Source of the DNA: Adiantum capillus-veneris
Taxonomy: Eukaryota; Streptophyta; Polypodiopsida; Polypodiales; Pteridaceae
Assembly: GCA_014529385.2 (NCBI GenBank)
Contig: CM043969.1
Span: 19,392,446 to 19,456,445 of the forward strand
Direction of reading: 5' to 3'
Length of the DNA: 64,000 nucleotides
Numbering within the stretch: the stretch's first letter is position 1; the number at the start of each line of letters is the position of its first letter. The translations under genes were made by a program, and so were the position numbers. Positions 34,377 through 47,943 of this stretch are shown here, in pieces. The notes beneath the pieces were generated by a model. That model made no database searches and was not told where the DNA came from. It saw only the letters and a program-made list of their open reading frames with translations.

Positions 34377-36825
34377 AGATATGTTCCTATTTAATAAATG
34401 TGCTACTTGCCAATTACCTAACAAATTCATGTACTTTGTGTGTTTTTGTGTCCTTGGGTTGGACTCTAATAGCTCATGATTTTGTGCATCAGTCCGCACT
34501 ACCAAAAGTGGAGCTATTCCAGGGATTGGGTGGGGGCAGAGTTTCAATATAGCATCGGCTTTACATGCTAAGGTTTATGAAACTCTCTGCATTGGCCATT
34601 TTTTGGATTCCTTATAACTGCCATTATAGGAAGAGTGCCTGGAGTTTCAATAGCTTATATTACTTAATCAGATACAAAATTGTAATGTGGCAATGATCAC
34701 GTCCATGCATTGGAGTTTTCAATCCTCTATAGATTGACCATTTTGTTGGACTTTCTACACTTGACATTATGGCAAGGCTTAATCCAAAAATCAATTTGTG
34801 TTACAATTCTCTTTACTTTTGCTAGGAAAAATGACATGCTCGGTTTTTTTTGCTCGGTGTATGGATTTCCTCCTATGCAGCAATGAGATAACCTACACAG
34901 AATGCATCCTCAAAAAGAAAGCAACATCCGTGCTATGGTCTAGGGTGAATGACCTGTATTTGGCTTGGTGAGGTGGTGGGGTCAGTCAATGCATGCTTCC
35001 CATTTTGGGAGGCAAGGTGGAATTCAAACCTAAGTTGCATTGCACATTATACGATGTATGTATAATACACTTTAATCAAACATATTATACAACACCCCAT
35101 ATTAAAGACATATAATACGGTGCCACATTAGCAAAAATACCATCTCATATTATTTTCTAACAACTGAATCAAAATATAATCTAACATATAATGTTAGGTA
35201 TTTCTAATGGCTTCAAAAAAAAAAGCACTAGCTGCAGAGTGCAAGTACATAGTGCAAGGACACTTTAAAGATAAGAAAATGTTAAAGGAAAATAAAGGAG
35301 GAAAAAAGAACAAATACACCATCTGAATTAGATCACCTCTTTATATCGACACAAAGCATCTTTTAACTTTTCACCTTGTAGGTCTTTTCATTTCCTAAAC
35401 TCACCCTTCACTTACTCATTTAAGATGTTTTAAAAGTATTTTTATTTTTTTGAGATTGAGGAGACATAATATAGTTCAATCAAATAGAAAAATTGCTCGT
35501 AATACTATTCAAATCAAAATATAGTTTGATCCAATTATGCACTTCTATATCAGAGGCATTTGTGGGCTTCTCACCATTGTGGACATCTTTTTGAAAGATT
35601 TTCCTTGATTTCAATACAAATATGGACTCTAAAAACCAAGAAACAAAAAAAATTGTAGTCGTTGAGCTTTAAATTAGAAATAAAGATTTGATTTGAGTAC
35701 AAAATTAAAAGTTAATACCTATTCAATTTAAAGTGTGATAGCTAGAAAAGTGTAGTGAATATAAAATATGGTTTAATAGAACATTCTTGTTAGCCACATT
35801 TCTAACATCAAAGCCTATATATAGCCCATGATGTAATGTTTTATCTTTTCTAAGCAATTTGGACGTCTCTAGCCTAAAATCTTTGTAATTTATTGATTTC
35901 TTGAATTAAAAATGTAAAAAACTATGTGATTGTGAGCCAGGCAAAGTGGGGCTAAATGATTCTAGATTGTATGAGTGAATTTTCAAGCTGTAATAGAGTT
36001 AGATATCACTCCCATTTTTTATCCAAAACCTTTGGCTAAGGTATAAAAGCCAACTTTTGTTAAACATATGTTAAGTTTTTGGATAATATGCATTACGATG
36101 TTTTTGCACAGCATTGTGTACTCTCTTGCTTTCTTCCCAAGATCATACACCCTCGTGAAGTGTTTGTTTGAAGTGTTGTTTGCTTCATCACATTCAAAGG
36201 TAAAATCTCTTTGCAAAATTATGCTCCTCTTGCAGTAAAGTTGTGTTTTTATGGCACCTAACCTCCTTCTAAGTCTACTCATAACTTGATATTTACATAA
36301 CAAAATTGTATTTTATGCATAGGAGGGGTGTTGGGGCATCATTGCTAAGCTCTAGGGTGCATTTGGAGCTAAAAATAGTTGGGTCAAATCTGTCTTGTAG
36401 ATAATAAACGTGATTTTGGAAAGTGGGTGAAAGAGGGATTTGAGGGCATAGGTATGTGTCTTTAGGCTTATCTATCCAGCCTATAAGTTTTGTTTCATTT
36501 GTACTTTGTTTGCTTAGTGAATCAATGAGATTTGCTTGCGGTTGTTGTAGTAGTCTTTGTTGTCTAACATGCAGTTGAGGGTAGTTTTGAGTAGATAGGG
36601 ATTGAGTGTGTTTTTCAAGAGCCTGAAAACTCTTGTAGCCTCCATGCACTAGTCAAGTTCACTCTGTCGTCCCACGGTATGACGTTTATGTTTATGGTTC
36701 TCACAGCAACTCAAATAAGATAGCGAGGCTTTGCAACTGGGGAGGCCCAAATTTTGCCACCGTTGTCTAGGATGAGATGACATAAACTAGGGAAAAACCT
36801 CAGTGTTCAGTAGCATTGTCCAAAA
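34377..36825. other. AT-rich intergenic stretch, no gene recognised
   Basis: Apart from the dispersed repeat copy near 34846-34973, neither strand shows a supported coding region. The minus-strand open frames at 36019-36303 and 36293-36649 lack recognisable domains. Confidence 0.6.
34846..34973. repeat. Dispersed repeat, copy 2
   Basis: It carries GAATGCATCCTC, TCTAGGGTGAAT and CCTGTATTTGGCTTGGTG in the same order as 23310-23377, preceded by an inverted ACCGAGCA pair. Confidence 0.55.
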
Positions 36826-37204
36826 TGTTAGGGTTAAACCTACTTCCATCCTATGTATATGTGAACTACCCATGATAGTGCTACTCTCACACACTCTAGT
36901 GGGAAGCAACCCTACACTTTGCATGACTATCTATGTGCCACCTACATGCCACTACCTCTAACCTAAGAGTGACACCTCCTATGCCATGTATTAGGACATG
37001 TGGCTCAACATGTGGCTTAAAGCTACATTACCTTCATAGTGCTATATAAGCATTGTACAAATTATATACGCGTCTTATCAATCTATCTATTTTGTGTTAT
37101 TTTGTACTTTGACTGCTTACGGCATTTTAAATTTAGCACGTCAACTTAATGTTCTAATTATGAATGGGACTTATAATCATTATCCACCTTAATCAAGCCT
37201 TACA
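36826..37204 (+). repeat. 5' LTR of element I
   Basis: It starts TGTTAGGGTTAAACC and ends AGCCTTACA. It shares long blocks with 39821-40208, for example GGGAAGCAACCCTACACTTT and GTGCTATATAAGCA; TATATAAG may be the TATA box. Confidence 0.92.
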
Positions 37205-37206
37205 AG

Positions 37207-37340
37207 TGGTATCAGAGTGGTTGTGAGGCTCATTATAAATATTATCAACATTAGCATTGTAAGTATCATTTATAGTCTCCTTTTGCATGTATGCAGTTTT
37301 CAATTAGATTAGTTTCATTTGCATTTAAGTGGTATCAGAG
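37207..37340 (+). other. Primer binding site of element I, duplicated
   Basis: TGGTATCAGAG at 37207-37217 is the working PBS by position. The same 11-mer recurs at 37330-37340 inside a 123-bp-period tandem duplication that also repeats GGTTGTGAGGCTC and ATTATCAACATTAGCAT. Confidence 0.88.
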
Positions 37341-37739
37341 TGGTTGTGAGGCTCGTTATAATTATTATCAACATTAGCATTATTGTAAGTATCATTTATT
37401 GTCTCTTTTTGCATGTATTCGCCTACTTTGCTGCATCATAACTCTTGACATAGCCCGCAGTGCTTCTTGCAACTCATGTGTGTGCAAAAGTATCTTCATG
37501 AGCTTTGTAACACGTTAATCCATATATAATTTGGATTAGCAACAAGAGATAAACATTTGAATAAAATTCATCAATTTTAATCAAGAGTTCTACGAGTTTT
37601 GCTCGTTGAAAGTGTGTGTGAAAGACACCTCTTTTCTTTTAGGTGTGTGTGACAAAGAGACAAAGAAGTTCTTATTTGAAACCTCTCAGCTTTTGCCGAC
37701 AAAGTGGTGGTGGCAACCATTTACGTATACATATATATA

Positions 37740-38205
37740 TTTTTTAATCGTCTTGCCCAAGCTGTAGATGATGAAGTGCAGGCAATGTTCATGAGTGAGT
37801 CCCCCCATATCCGTATGGTGGGCACCAAGTATAGCTGGTGCAAGGTGGTTAGTGACAGGACTGGCACCACTGTGCTTGATGCAATGCTCAAATCTGATGC
37901 AATAAGCCCCTTTTTGCAAGGTACAAGCTACACACACGTGCCTATGCTCACACCTTCTTTGGATTCACGGATGCTCCACTCTCTCTATCAATCCAATCCC
38001 CATTGCCAAGCTCCAGGTGCTTCCAGTTGGTGAGTTTATTTCTTCCTCTACACAAGAAATGGGCATCCTTGATGAGCAGAATTATCATGTAGAGTTTGAC
38101 AATGACAAGGACAATTGTGGAGCGTGGTTGAATCTTTTTGAGAGAGATCCCAACATAAACTCCCAGTGGAAAGAACAAAGCCATAGCTTGGAGCCTCAAC
38201 CGATG
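37740..38205 (+). pseudogene. Possible captured gene fragment in element I, unidentified
   Basis: Two protein-like stretches lie close together. 37744-37920 reads NRLAQAVDDEVQAMFMSESP and SWCKVVSDRTGTTVLDAMLK. 38027-38200 reads GEFISSSTQEMGILDEQNYH and DNCGAWLNLFERDPN. A segment 37921-38026 between them begins GTACAAG and ends CTTCCAG; removing it would keep the reading frame (phase 1), as an intron would. I recognise no family, and neither stretch resembles gag or pol of the other elements. A host gene fragment with a retained intron is one reading; chance open frames are another. Confidence 0.35.
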
Positions 38206-39820
38206 ATTTCACTCAATTTGTATGTCGGTGTCTCATCCACTGGGGATTGTGATAACAGCCTGTTTTCTTGTTCATTGCTTGTTCTGAGATTGCATACAAC
38301 TATTTTGCAACCGTGCTTCTACAACCACCATTCTTACAAAGATCGTGTAGATATTGGGCAAGATGAGGGAAAATGATGAGCTCATAGTGAAGGATGAACT
38401 CCAGGGTGAATCCCGCATTGAAAGCCTCCTTTCCACACACATGGGAACAAAAATTACAAGGGATGAGAGTTTTAAGCTTTGTCAAAGATGGTGATTCGTG
38501 TATAGCTTCAGGGCATTAGAGTGTGCTCTAAATGGGGAAGTCCATGTATGCGCATGCAAAGCCACTGTCGCTATCTTTTTCTCGAGCCCATCCGTGTACA
38601 TTTTGAGCTAAGCATCGCAAACTCAAAATTATTTTGTGTGTGTGTGTGTGTACTTGAAGCATTTAATGTCCAAAGCACTTTCTAGTGGAAAAATTCATAA
38701 TCTAATAGAGTTCTTTGACTTTTGAGGGGAAGCATTTCAAATTTTTAGCGGCCGGCCAAGGCAAGCATCCAACACGTTCTCTCAAGTCTTGACCACATTG
38801 ATTCACCATCAGCCCATAAGCCTTGTGGGAAGATTGACTGGGTCTACACCCACCGCCTAGCATTGGTGGCTCATCACCTATCTACCCTTGTAGGCTGAAG
38901 ACCACATCGGCACCCCAACCAACTTGCAGCCCTCAACCTACAGTTCTATGTCAGTCCACGATCTGCTCATTTTGTTAGTATACCAGCTCCTTCCCACTGT
39001 CACAAACGTTTCCACAGTGTTTTTGCCTCCCACGGGCTGCCTCCACCAGCGACCTTGAGCTCAACATCCTTCTAGAGGGGGAGTCCCACACTAGTAGAGA
39101 TTGGCACTAAGCTATCTTAAGGTTTCATCAATAAGGAGGAATATTGTCAATAAAATCGTTGTGGTACTTCACACCATGCACTAACAATTTTGTTTCCACA
39201 TTTTGTACAAAACATTTGCATTCAATCAAAGCACAACCATGGGTTCTAGACACTACCCAAAGGAGTCCTTCGTCATAAGGCTGCCCATTGTCATAAGCAC
39301 TCACATTACAAGCATCATAAATAAAACGCATAAGTACTATACACCATTAGCCATGAAGATTTCACTCTCTAAAAATCAAACCAATGACATTAATGAAACT
39401 CAAAGACCAAGTTACCAAAGACAACTAGCATGTATGGACTACAATAGTGCAGTAACAAAGATCAAAGGAGAAGAAGAAGAGCATTGTGAAGGGGAGGACG
39501 TCAGCCGGTATAAACAAAGTCAACAGCCATCATCATCAAAGAAGAACAACATCACCTACATGACGACTACAACATGATGGATGAGGATCACATTATGCTA
39601 AGGATGTACAAGACATCCCTACTACACCACCCCCTATACTTGCATGATGTATCCAAATGTGAGCAAAACAATCCAATTTGAGAACCATGTTTATGCATCC
39701 AAATGTGAACCTATGCATCTACCTAGGGAAACGTTGTATGAACCATGACCTGTTGAATCCATTGAGATCCATGCATGATGTTTCTTAGGCAATCCTAGGA
39801 TGAAATCAGGTTTAAGGGGG

Positions 39821-40208
39821 TGATTTTTAGGGTTAAAACTACTTCCATTCTATGCATATGTGAACTACCCCTAATGGTGCTACTCTCACAAACTCTAGTG
39901 GGAAGCAACCCTACACTTTGCATGACTATCTATGTGCCACCTACATGCCATCACCTCTCACCTAAGAGTTCCACCTCCTATGCCAGGTATTAGGACATTT
40001 GGCTCAACATGTGGCTTAAAGCTATAGTACTTTCATAGTGCTATATAAGCACATAACTCATTGTACAAATATATATGCATCTTATCAATCTATCTATTTT
40101 GTGTTATTTTGTACTTTGACTGCTTATGTCAATTTTAAATTAGTACATCAACTTAATGTCCTAATTATGAATGCAAGTAATCATTATCCGCCTTAATCAT
40201 GCCTTACA
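39821..40208 (+). repeat. 3' LTR of element I
   Basis: 388 bp, starting TGATTTTTAGGGTTAAAAC and ending GCCTTACA, followed by target duplication CAAAA. Confidence 0.92.
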
Positions 40209-40213
40209 CAAAA

Positions 40214-42099
40214 CTTCCTCTAGGTTCACCTAGAGTAACAAAACCAACTTTTAGAAATCGCACAATAAAGGTGTGCCTACTTAAGCTGTGTAAAGGTGTC
40301 TTAGGAGTAGTCATTCTTGTTGAGGACCTTTAGGATTAGGTTATGTGTTTTTGAGTGATTGATAGCTTGAACTATGTTAGAGTCTAAGGATTGATACTCT
40401 TTAAAAACCAGAAACAAACAAAACCCAGTCTTGGTGGACACATGTCACTACCATTGGCTAAGTTGATTAGGAGTAGGGTAAGTAGACATGGAGGAAGCCT
40501 TTTGCTCTATCTCGCCCTTTGAACTTTCATCAATAAAGTTGTTTGTGAAAATTTTAGAATTTTCAAGTATGGGACTTGTAAAGGTAATTTTGAGGCATAG
40601 CATTTCTTGTCAGCATTGATCTTGGAAAGGCTGTAGCAACTTGTCAGTAAGTCAAAAAACATCTTTCAAGAAATATTTCAAAATTTGGCAAAAAATGGCT
40701 TATTATCCCTATTATTATCTCCCCATGATAGATGCAAAATTGGGCCTAAGCAACTCTCACTCTAAATAGACATCAATTTAGCCTAAGAACAACTAAATAG
40801 AAATTGTAAAAAATTCTTGACAGGTCTTAAAATACCTTGTTACAACTATGGAAATTGAAAAAGTGAAAAAAACTTGCAAAATTGAGCATCCACATAACAA
40901 ACATCCTTATTATCTTAAGTCTTGAAAAAGTAAAATTTTGACCATTTGACAACTCCACAAGCACCAACATAGTATAATTAGACTCTGGTTTAATTTTGGT
41001 AACTTTGGGAATTGTACGTTGCCAAATTGGCCTAGAAATCACTAAAATCAAGCTATAGATACAAAATTTGGCCTAGAGACTTGAAAATTGAACCAAACTC
41101 CATGAAACTTGATTTGTGACTAGTTTATAGTGGGAACATCCAGAATAAGCCAAAAACGTTGAGAAAAGTCTTCATTCTAATCCCAGAGATAATAACCACG
41201 CTTATTATTTCCCACCCTAAATATTCAACTTTTGGGAAAATTTCCAAAGGGGATTGGGTCTAGGGTAGTAATAGAGTACTTAGGAGAAGTTTCAAGTAAT
41301 TTGAGAAACATTTAAATTTTATGATCACTTGCATTGTATCCATAACAACCAGGCATAGAAACTATTGGGAGATTGAATCAAATTGGTTCAAGAATTGTAA
41401 AAACTCATTCAATACTCATTGAACATAAACTTAACAATTGGGGATCAATAAAATTGGAAAATTATTCTTTTTTAACTCATTAGGTAATAAGAAGCTTATT
41501 ATCTCTTGATAGTCAGAGACCTTATTTTTGATAATTTTTGGTTCATACAGTTGGTAGCATCTCATAAAGATAGCCTAGAAGGTCTGAAGTCATTTGAACA
41601 CTGCTTGCTACTTGAAATTGGATTTTTTGGATTTGAAGGTTACAAATTGTTCCTTTGGCTACTTTGGCAGGTTTGAAGCTAAAAATTTTGACCGAAGTCC
41701 TTGTGTATACTTGCAAATTATTAGACTGACTAGCATACATTTGGTTGTATAGGAGTGATGGAGATTTGGCTTGAGCAGCAACTACATTGATATACGATCA
41801 CAAAAATGGATTGATATTGGTGTTGAAGGCTAGGTATTTGTTTTCATTGATTATTTTGAGTCTTTATGTACCTTAGATCAAGTCATGTCATAGAAAATTA
41901 GAGATATAATAGAGAAACTGAGAGTAGAGTCTCCACAGAGGAGAGCGTAAACCAAGGGGGGCCGCTAGAGACCATAGTTGAGGAAGTGCCTGATACGTAC
42001 TCTGACTCAAGTTTGAGTTGTTTCCTTTTCTACTCAAGCAAGGACTGGAACCTCTCTCAAGTTCAAACATGTTTTGACCTTCTACAAGACTAACAAGCA
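40214..42099. other. AT-rich stretch, no gene recognised
   Basis: The motif TTATTATC and relatives occur repeatedly but without fixed spacing. No supported coding region on either strand. Confidence 0.6.
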
Positions 42100-45000
42100 C
42101 GTGGATCAAATTTATTTAGATCCCAATGAAGAGTATGTGGTGAGGGTCGATGGCCACACAGTTGAACTCAAAGAGGAGGCTAGGGCTAACAAATAGGACA
42201 CCTTTTTATGGACCAAAAGAGATACAATATTTGAAATTTTGGGATCTTGACACTGTGGACCAATGGATTTGAAAGTCGCCACATTGATTCCAAAACATGA
42301 CCACTTAGGAGGGAATATCAGTGCTACAGCTAGAAGGATATGACTAGATAGATGTCAAACCTCTAAAATGGATACCTACAGATAACCACGACTCAAAGTT
42401 TACTATTGGGAGGATAATAATGTTATAGATTTAATATAGACAGATCATCCTAAACCAAGGCAGCTAGCACAGTCAGCCCAATTGATTTTGTAAAATGGTT
42501 CAAAAAATACAATGTATTTGGGGATCCATATGACCATCTATCAAGCTTCGGGAAAGTATTGAGAGTAAAGAGAATAATGAACTTGCATACTCAATTTCAA
42601 GGGTTGGAATGACTATGGAATGTAGGTCTTTAACTTGGTTTTAGACCATATCTCTTAGATCCATTACAAATCTACCAACATTGGCTATGAGATTTGTTAT
42701 TGCTTGTTTGCAAAATGGGAATGAAGCATAGTACGGTAGCACAAATCTACATCTTAAAGAAAAAACAAGAGGAGTTTGTTAAAGACTATGTAATACATTG
42801 ACGGATACCGGAGTTCAAAATTCCAACCGAGGAAAGACTTATCTCATTATTTCTAGAAAAATTACTCCATAAAGAACTGCATGCCATCCTGTATTGCAAG
42901 AAACATACAACCTTGCAAGCATGCATTCTGGATGCTATAGACTTGGGTGATAACTGTGAGATCTTCAATGAAGAAAGCACTATTAAGGACACAAAGAGTG
43001 AGCACATTACATCTACTATTCCAACACAAGGAATACCTACTATGGAAACTCATATGAATGATATCTAAGACATGCTCAAGCGCATGAATGATATGATGGG
43101 CAACATGCAAAGGATGACAATGCAAGGGACAGGACAAGGTCCACCACAAGGGAAACCTATGATACAAGCCAGACCATCGAAGCGGTGTGACATCAAGGAT
43201 AAATGGAAAAACCATGAGATGAATAAGTGCTATTATTATCCTAAACATGATGGAAATGTCCAGTGTGTACCAATGAGGTAACAAGGGCAACCTATATACA
43301 TGTATCCACCTAACATGGAGCAAATGTAGAGACCACCTGTGGCTATGGAGAGACCACAGCCAGTGTTGGGTCATCAACCTCCCCTGCCAAGAAATAATGT
43401 TGAGCAAATTAAGTACATACTTCCTGATAAAGGGCAAGTGGAAGAGCATGCACTAGTGCTAGCTACACCCTATAATGAAGTTCGTTCATTAATCGTGGCA
43501 ATAGAATATGAGTGGTATACTCAATTGACTCTTACCATGGTAGAACCAGTTTATTAGGCACCTCAAGAGGCAGATTTGATTTGCTTTATTGCAAACAAGG
43601 GGGCTAGGCCACCCATAATGAAACAAATACCCAAACCAAGAACAACAAATTGTCATAACTATGGTTCAAATGACTATCAAAAAAATGATGACAAGCTGAA
43701 TGATAGGCTAGTCGAGGCTTACTACATGTAATGCAGTAGAGAAGGTAGGCATTTTCTTGAATATTTTCCTAGGAATCCTACCAAAAAAGGAAAAATGGCC
43801 ATAAACATAGTGCAAGTTATGCTCAAGGGGATCACTGTATGTAAAACCTATATATCACGTGCCTTTAAGGAAACCCCTTAACTATGAACTACTCACCAAT
43901 AAAAGGGACCCTTTTCGTATGCAATCTCTTGAAAAAAATTCTAGGTTGTTTTTTCAACACACTTTTGTATGTGAAAATGTGAGAAAATATAGAATAAAAT
44001 AATCCCTATTGTTGAACCCATGTGAAAGGCATTTTTTTATTGTAGTGACACCTCCCTCCCCTCGTGAGAAGTCATGCCAAGTAGATCCTTGGTGGATAGT
44101 GAACCAACGGTTCCAATCAAGGTAGTTACCAAGGAACATACCAAGAAGAACAAGCAAAATATTGTGAATGAGTCCGATAATAGAAGGAAGACTTCAAGAG
44201 AGTCCAAGAAAGAGAGACATCGAGTTACGATCTTAGGAGACAAGAGCAACAAGGGGAAGCCAAAGAGAAGGCCCAAAGAATGATCAAGGAAATAGCTCAG
44301 TTGATGTTGTCAAAGTTCAAGGAATCAAAGCTAAAATTGAGAGGATCATTGTTGGTAGGCAAAATATACGAACTCATCAATGCAGCCTTGGAAGCCTTCC
44401 AAGCATGATTGAAAGCGGTTCAAACTCTGAAAACAAAATGAAAAAACTATCAAATACTTATAACCATTGGAGATCAAGCAAACCTGAAACAAAACCAGAA
44501 CTTGTGGTAACCAGAGACACTAAAAATCAAGGGAATCCTAGTTGAAATGACAAACATGAACTGATATTTCTAGACACTGAGGATGGGATAGAAAGAATCC
44601 CCTTAACAGAGGAAGATTGGAAAAATTATCTATGGGAATGAGTTAGATAAGTGAATGATGGAAGCCTAACCCTGAAATCAGCTCCAATTGAAGAAGTTTG
44701 GTTAGACCAACCACCCATGGAGCTAGATGGACAATCTTTGTATGAGGATCGGAGTGGTCAAGCCTTTCAAAATCCCAAACACTCAAGATTTTACCCTCAT
44801 ACTTGGGAGAAAATGAAGAAAAATCACTTGTATATAAGACCACAAAACTACATGGAGCAAAGTACACTCTAGATGTGGATAACCTATAGTCTATCATGTC
44901 AAAATCTATTCAATGTACCATAAACATTGAGAGAGTTGTTGAAGATCAAATTACATCTATGGAAAGATTTTCAAGGCACCCTAGAGAAAATGGGCATAAC

Positions 45001-45650
45001 GGAATTAACCAAAGAAAACTTCAAAGAGTTGCACATAGAAGAATCTCGAAGTAAAAATGTCAATATGTACCTATGATCAAGGCAAGAGACTATTGCGATT
45101 ATGTTGAAGGCAACACATCTCTTTTGGTGCAATATAACGATGTAACAACCATGGCTATTCTAGAGAGTGGGGTAAGTATTTCCATCACAACAAAAGCAAT
45201 CTGGGAAGCTTGGGGAAGACCTGCCATTAGGTAAACATGAATAAAACTGCAATTGGTAAATGGGCACATTGAAAGAGCCATAGAATTGCTAGAAAATATG
45301 ATAGTCATGTCGGATTGACTACCAACACACTTTTTCCATTGTAAATTTTGGAAAAACAATTATCTATGAAATCATCTTGGGACCATCTTTTATGAGGCAA
45401 ATACAGTTGATCCAAGACTAGGAAAATGATTATCTATATTTGAAATAGATTAGATCAATTACGCATGTAAACATGAAAGAACACTCATACAAGGATACCT
45501 TGAAGACACCAATCCAAGAGCTTGACTCAGATACATCTACCAGAACTAGATTGTGATCATGATTGAACAAAGACACATCGATATGGATGTGTGGGGCGTC
45601 AAAGAATGGTAGTTTATGATGAGAAGATTGCATCTTTGATTGGGATATAA
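42100..45650 (+). pseudogene. Decayed Ty3/gypsy-like gag-protease remnant (element J)
   Basis: On the plus strand 42480-42960 reads like a retrotransposon gag domain (QIYILKKKQEEFVKDYVIH, stop, IPTEERLISLFLEKLLHKEL, ACILDAIDLGDNCE). A Met/Gln/Pro-rich linker and degraded knuckles follow (CYYYPKHDGNVQC at about 43228; CHNYG at about 43652). 44074-44283 is a Lys/Arg/Glu-rich segment. 45150-45420 resembles an aspartic protease (TMAILESGVSISITTKAIWE; IILG then FMRQMQLIQD, with a frame slip). There are many stops and shifts. RT and integrase are not seen. The protease Asp-Ser/Thr-Gly triad reads ESG, so it is inactive. Confidence 0.55.
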
Positions 45651-45940
45651 ATGATGTTGATTATGTACTAGAACCCTCTCCAAAACATTTGTTTGAGACA
45701 TTTGAGTGGACTCAAATTTTGGCCACTATAAATGTTTGTATCAACAAGTCCATGCCCATAATATTTTGTGATGAAAAGGGCTATAGCATTGTTCCATCCA
45801 AATGGTGACAATTGAACTTTTTAATTAACAACAATAAGGTTTCTTGGATCACTATTATGATGCCACAAATGAGGTAGAGGAGGAAACAGCCACTATTGAT
45901 GAATTCAACTTTGAAAAAGCCATCATTTTTTCATACAAGT

Positions 45941-47529
45941 TGTCATAAAATCTAATATCTAACCAACCCAAATGATTTTCTCATATTAAATTGATCACTT
46001 AATGTGGGAGAATAAATGGGAACAAGTGTTAAGATATAGATATGTGCTTATAGATCTATCTCAACACGGGGCCTATAGTAAAAGGGCCCAAATGGGAGAT
46101 GGTCTATCAAGAGCAAGGCTAACCAATGGAGCATAAGACCTTAGGGTTAGCTTCATTGAAGACCTCCAATAATGTGTGTAAAAGTCCTTTGACCTTAGGT
46201 AAGCTAGGGCTGACCTTGAGGTGGGAACCCGGCCCAAGCTCGAGGTGCTTGTCCTGCTTGAGGTGTTTGTCCTGCTTGAGGTGCTTGACTTACTCCATGC
46301 TTGAGGTGCTTGACTTGCCGCTTGATTAAGGTGCTTGAGGTGCCTTGACATGCTTGCCTGAGATGCTTGTGGGAATACCCCCTAGACCAAGTGCTTTGTC
46401 ATGCTTGATGACTAAGGTGCTTGAGCTCCTAAAGTCAAAAGCATCCCTACAAGAGGGGGGGCGAGCCCTTTTCCTAGGGATTAGAGAGAGAACACACACT
46501 CACACTCACAAGGGAAGCCCCAGCTTGAAGAGGCAGCAAGGACACATGTCAGGTCCCTACCCATGTTACCTTCATGTGTTGCTTGAAGCCTATTGGCTAG
46601 GCTTCAAAGGGGTCCAATGATAAATTACTTGAATTATCTAATTGTTTTTGCATTTATCAAGTCCTCTCTCTCAAAGGGGAAAGGGGGACACTTGTCCCAA
46701 GGCTACCCATATTGCTTGTAATAGCTCCTGCTTGTGATTGGCTAGGCCTGGAGGGGTCCAATGAGCTTCAAGCATGAGCTACAAGGGGGGGTCGACCCAA
46801 GCAAGCTAGGGGGGTGCTTAGGGGGTATACTCACCCACACACACACACAAACACTCTCATTGTGTACTATGCAAAGTGCAAGAGCTCCCTCTCCTTCTCC
46901 AAGCAAGTAGAGGTTGAGAGCCTACACCAACACTCTTGGCTATGGAGTGCAAATCCAACCAAGAGCCATGCTTCAATGCTTAAGCTTTCCATCTCCTTCT
47001 TCTTCATTACTATGCTATTATGTATGCTAGCAACAAGAGTATGATAAGTGAGGAACTAATTCTTTCTCCTACGAAATGTTTCTTCTTCCTCTTCCCTACC
47101 CTCATTCCCTGCTAGCTCTCTCCACCTTCGAAGGTGTTTGAGGTCTTGGGACTGAGGCTTGGGATAGTTAAAGCTTTCTTCAAGTTTATGTTATGTTTGT
47201 GATGCATGAAGCCTTCCATCTTCATGGCATCACCTAGGTCACAATGAACACAAAGACTGTATTGTAACAAGTCTCTCTTTATGGGAGAAATCATAATACA
47301 AATGCCTATTGGAGGGGGGACCGGCTCCACATAAATCCGGTCCTCAATTGTTGTCATGTTCTCTAAACTCTCTCTCTTGCAAAAGTATTGTCTATGCCAA
47401 GTTAACTAATTGATATGATTATGTTGCTATCTTCAATTATGTCAACCCGCTATGCTTACAAAATCATTTCTTGAAAGTACTCTCATTAAATTCCGCTACT
47501 CTCAAATTGAATAGGCAAATTCCATTACA
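45941..47529 (+). repeat. 5' LTR of element C
   Basis: It starts TGTCATAAAATCTAATATC and ends TTCCATTACA. It contains a TGCTTGAGG minisatellite and a short CA run (46837-46848). Confidence 0.96.
46225..46380. repeat. TGCTTGAGG minisatellite within the C LTR
   Basis: Repeated CTTGAGGTGCTTG(A/T)CCTG-type units of about 17-21 bp, at least six degenerate copies. It is mirrored at about 53337-53492 in the 3' LTR. Confidence 0.85.
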
Positions 47530-47530
47530 T

Positions 47531-47542
47531 TGGTATCAGAGC
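47531..47542 (+). other. Primer binding site of element C
   Basis: TGGTATCAGAGC, complementary to the initiator tRNA-Met 3' end, one base inside the 5' LTR. Confidence 0.95.
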
Positions 47543-47943
47543 ATTTGGTTTCTCTTTTCTTGCTTAAGAAGAGAGGTCCTTAAGTAGCCTATAAATGGTT
47601 GATGTTGTTAATTATAATAGAGTAAGTGGAGCTGGGATCTAATATCGGTTTTGTTGAGCCCACTATGTGGGGGATGGTGCACACCTCGGGAGCTTTGGAC
47701 TTAATAATGGAGTCTTTTTAGACTTGCCTACGGCTTTACCATTATTGAGCCATAAGAAGTCCGAAAGGAGCTAGCCCTTGGCAACTCTGCTATGTTAGAC
47801 CTACTCCTCTACTCTCTATAATTAACCACTTTGAGCCGTGGGTGTAGATACTTAAGAGCCGATTTTCAAAGGCTAAGAGGAGTGGCAACTAAGGTTTTGT
47901 ATTGCCAAAGCATACACTAAGTATAAACATAAATTTTGTTAAC
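47543..47943 (+). other. Leader of element C
   Basis: About 400 bp between the PBS and the likely gag ATG. It contains no recognisable gene. Confidence 0.7.

Larger units (their letters stand above)
36826..40208 (+). mobile_element. Non-autonomous Copia-like LTR element (element I)
   Basis: 3383 bp with LTRs of 379 and 388 bp, TG...CA ends and target duplication CAAAA (36821-36825 and 40209-40213). A PBS (TGGTATCAGAG) starts two bases inside the 5' LTR, and the purine-rich TTTAAGGGGG precedes the 3' LTR. The LTRs differ by many substitutions and several indels (roughly a tenth of positions), so it is the oldest complete insertion here. The interior has no gag or pol similarity but does hold protein-like sequence near 37740-38200 that may be a captured gene fragment. 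Confidence 0.9.

Noticed and set aside
42862-43449. 195-codon minus-strand frame opposite the J gag remnant
   Set aside because: It is the antisense shadow of the gag-like plus-strand sequence and is rich in His/Leu/Trp typical of antisense frames.
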